A stretch of 12,468 bases of DNA. Source: Anaerolineaceae bacterium UBA2274 (lineage in GTDB: Bacteria > Chloroflexota > Anaerolineae > Anaerolineales > Anaerolineaceae). The stretch is from contig DDWY01000067.1 in NCBI GenBank assembly GCA_002347705.1, positions 1 through 12,468 of the forward strand, written 5' to 3'. Both the position numbers and the translations under genes were made by a program. Positions 12,244 to 12,468 of the stretch are shown here, piece after piece. Position 1 is the stretch's first letter, and every line of letters begins with the position of its first letter. The notes under the pieces are model-generated. The model had not been told where the DNA came from, made no database searches, and worked only from the letters and a program-made list of their open reading frames with translations.

Positions 12244-12468
12244 CTAATTGCCCCAATCCATGCGGTACCTGGCTTTGCCCCGCAGCCACTTCTCGGCTGA
12301 AATTGCCGCTATCGCGCCATCTGAGGCAGCGATGACAGCCTGCTTCACGTGCGAACACAAAACATCTCCCACCGCATAGACTCCTGGAATTGCGGTCTGG
12401 TTCTCGCGGTCCACCTGCAAACAACCTTCATCGCTGATCTCCAGCTGCCCCGCGACAAAATCGGTGAT
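12244..12468 (-). CDS. Thioredoxin-reductase-like FAD/NAD(P)-binding protein, C-terminal 74 residues
   Basis: Only the 3' end is present; the gene runs off the right edge. The visible 74 residues read ITDFVAGQLEI at the start, then the FAD-binding motif TAIPGVYAVGDV (about 27-38) and KQAVIAASDGAIAAISAEKWL (about 43-63), ending RMDWGN. The PGVYAVGDV and KQ..IAA.DGAIAA pattern is characteristic of the C-terminal FAD segment of the low-molecular-weight thioredoxin reductase family, which reduces thioredoxin or related partners with NADPH. The redox CxxC and the NADPH domain lie outside the window, so a ferredoxin/flavodoxin-NADP reductase or another relative cannot be excluded. It was not listed as a long open frame because it starts outside. 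Confidence 0.82.
   Translation of the reverse strand: MTDFVAGQLEISDEGCLQVDRENQTAIPGVYAVGDVLCSHVKQAVIAASDGAIAAISAEKWLRGKARYRMDWGN

Noticed and set aside
12185..12424. A 79-codon minus-strand open frame at the right edge
   Set aside because: It is in a different frame from the thioredoxin-reductase-like C-terminus, which has clear FAD-binding motifs and runs off the window.

Overview
The window looks like a chromosomal segment of a moderate-GC bacterium, most probably a Chloroflexota of the Anaerolineae type. I infer this from the short two-domain-plus-tail EF-Ts, the mix of families present (an XPB/Ssl2-type helicase-associated protein without a motor, DUF1284, FRG, an MgtC/SapB protein) and several kinds of short palindromic intergenic repeats of a sort I recall from that phylum. 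No rRNA, tRNA, CRISPR array, transposase or phage gene is visible. The taxonomic call is an inference and was not tested by any search.

Layout. Positions 1-2588 form a rightward translation/nucleotide block: an extended -10 promoter, a structured leader of about 120 nt, rpsB (S2), a small intergenic hairpin, tsf (EF-Ts), an intrinsic terminator, pyrH (UMP kinase) and a second terminator. The ribosome recycling factor gene frr, the common next gene, is absent. From 2587 to 6639 the strand switches and four leftward genes stand apart: a membrane-anchored dynamin-like GTPase, a Nudix hydrolase, a four-helix membrane protein and an FRG-domain protein. The dynamin gene has a perfect TATAAT preceded by two perfect tandem 15-bp repeats. 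A rightward nitroreductase (6801-7340) follows. Positions 7425-10808 are a compact leftward cluster: MgtC-like protein, helicase-associated-domain protein, four-helix membrane protein and CYTH-domain protein. The last three genes overlap (4 bp and 26 bp) and are very likely co-transcribed. Then come a second four-helix membrane protein (10935-11399), a cysteine-rich DUF1284 protein (11523-11981) and the 3' end of a thioredoxin-reductase-like flavoprotein that leaves the window at its right edge.

How the genes relate. The ribosomal block is ordinary housekeeping; its interest lies in the leader and in the terminator that separates tsf from pyrH. The leftward genes do not form one clear pathway. 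The most system-like unit is the overlapping set helicase-associated protein / membrane protein / CYTH, where a putative nucleotide- or polyphosphate-binding enzyme is translationally coupled to a membrane protein. The dynamin-like and FRG proteins belong to families that elsewhere occur in membrane-stress or anti-phage settings, but here they stand alone and no defence island is visible. Most gaps carry inverted or direct repeats, at least four of them recognisable as compact palindromic elements; one supplies the stop codon of the DUF1284 gene.
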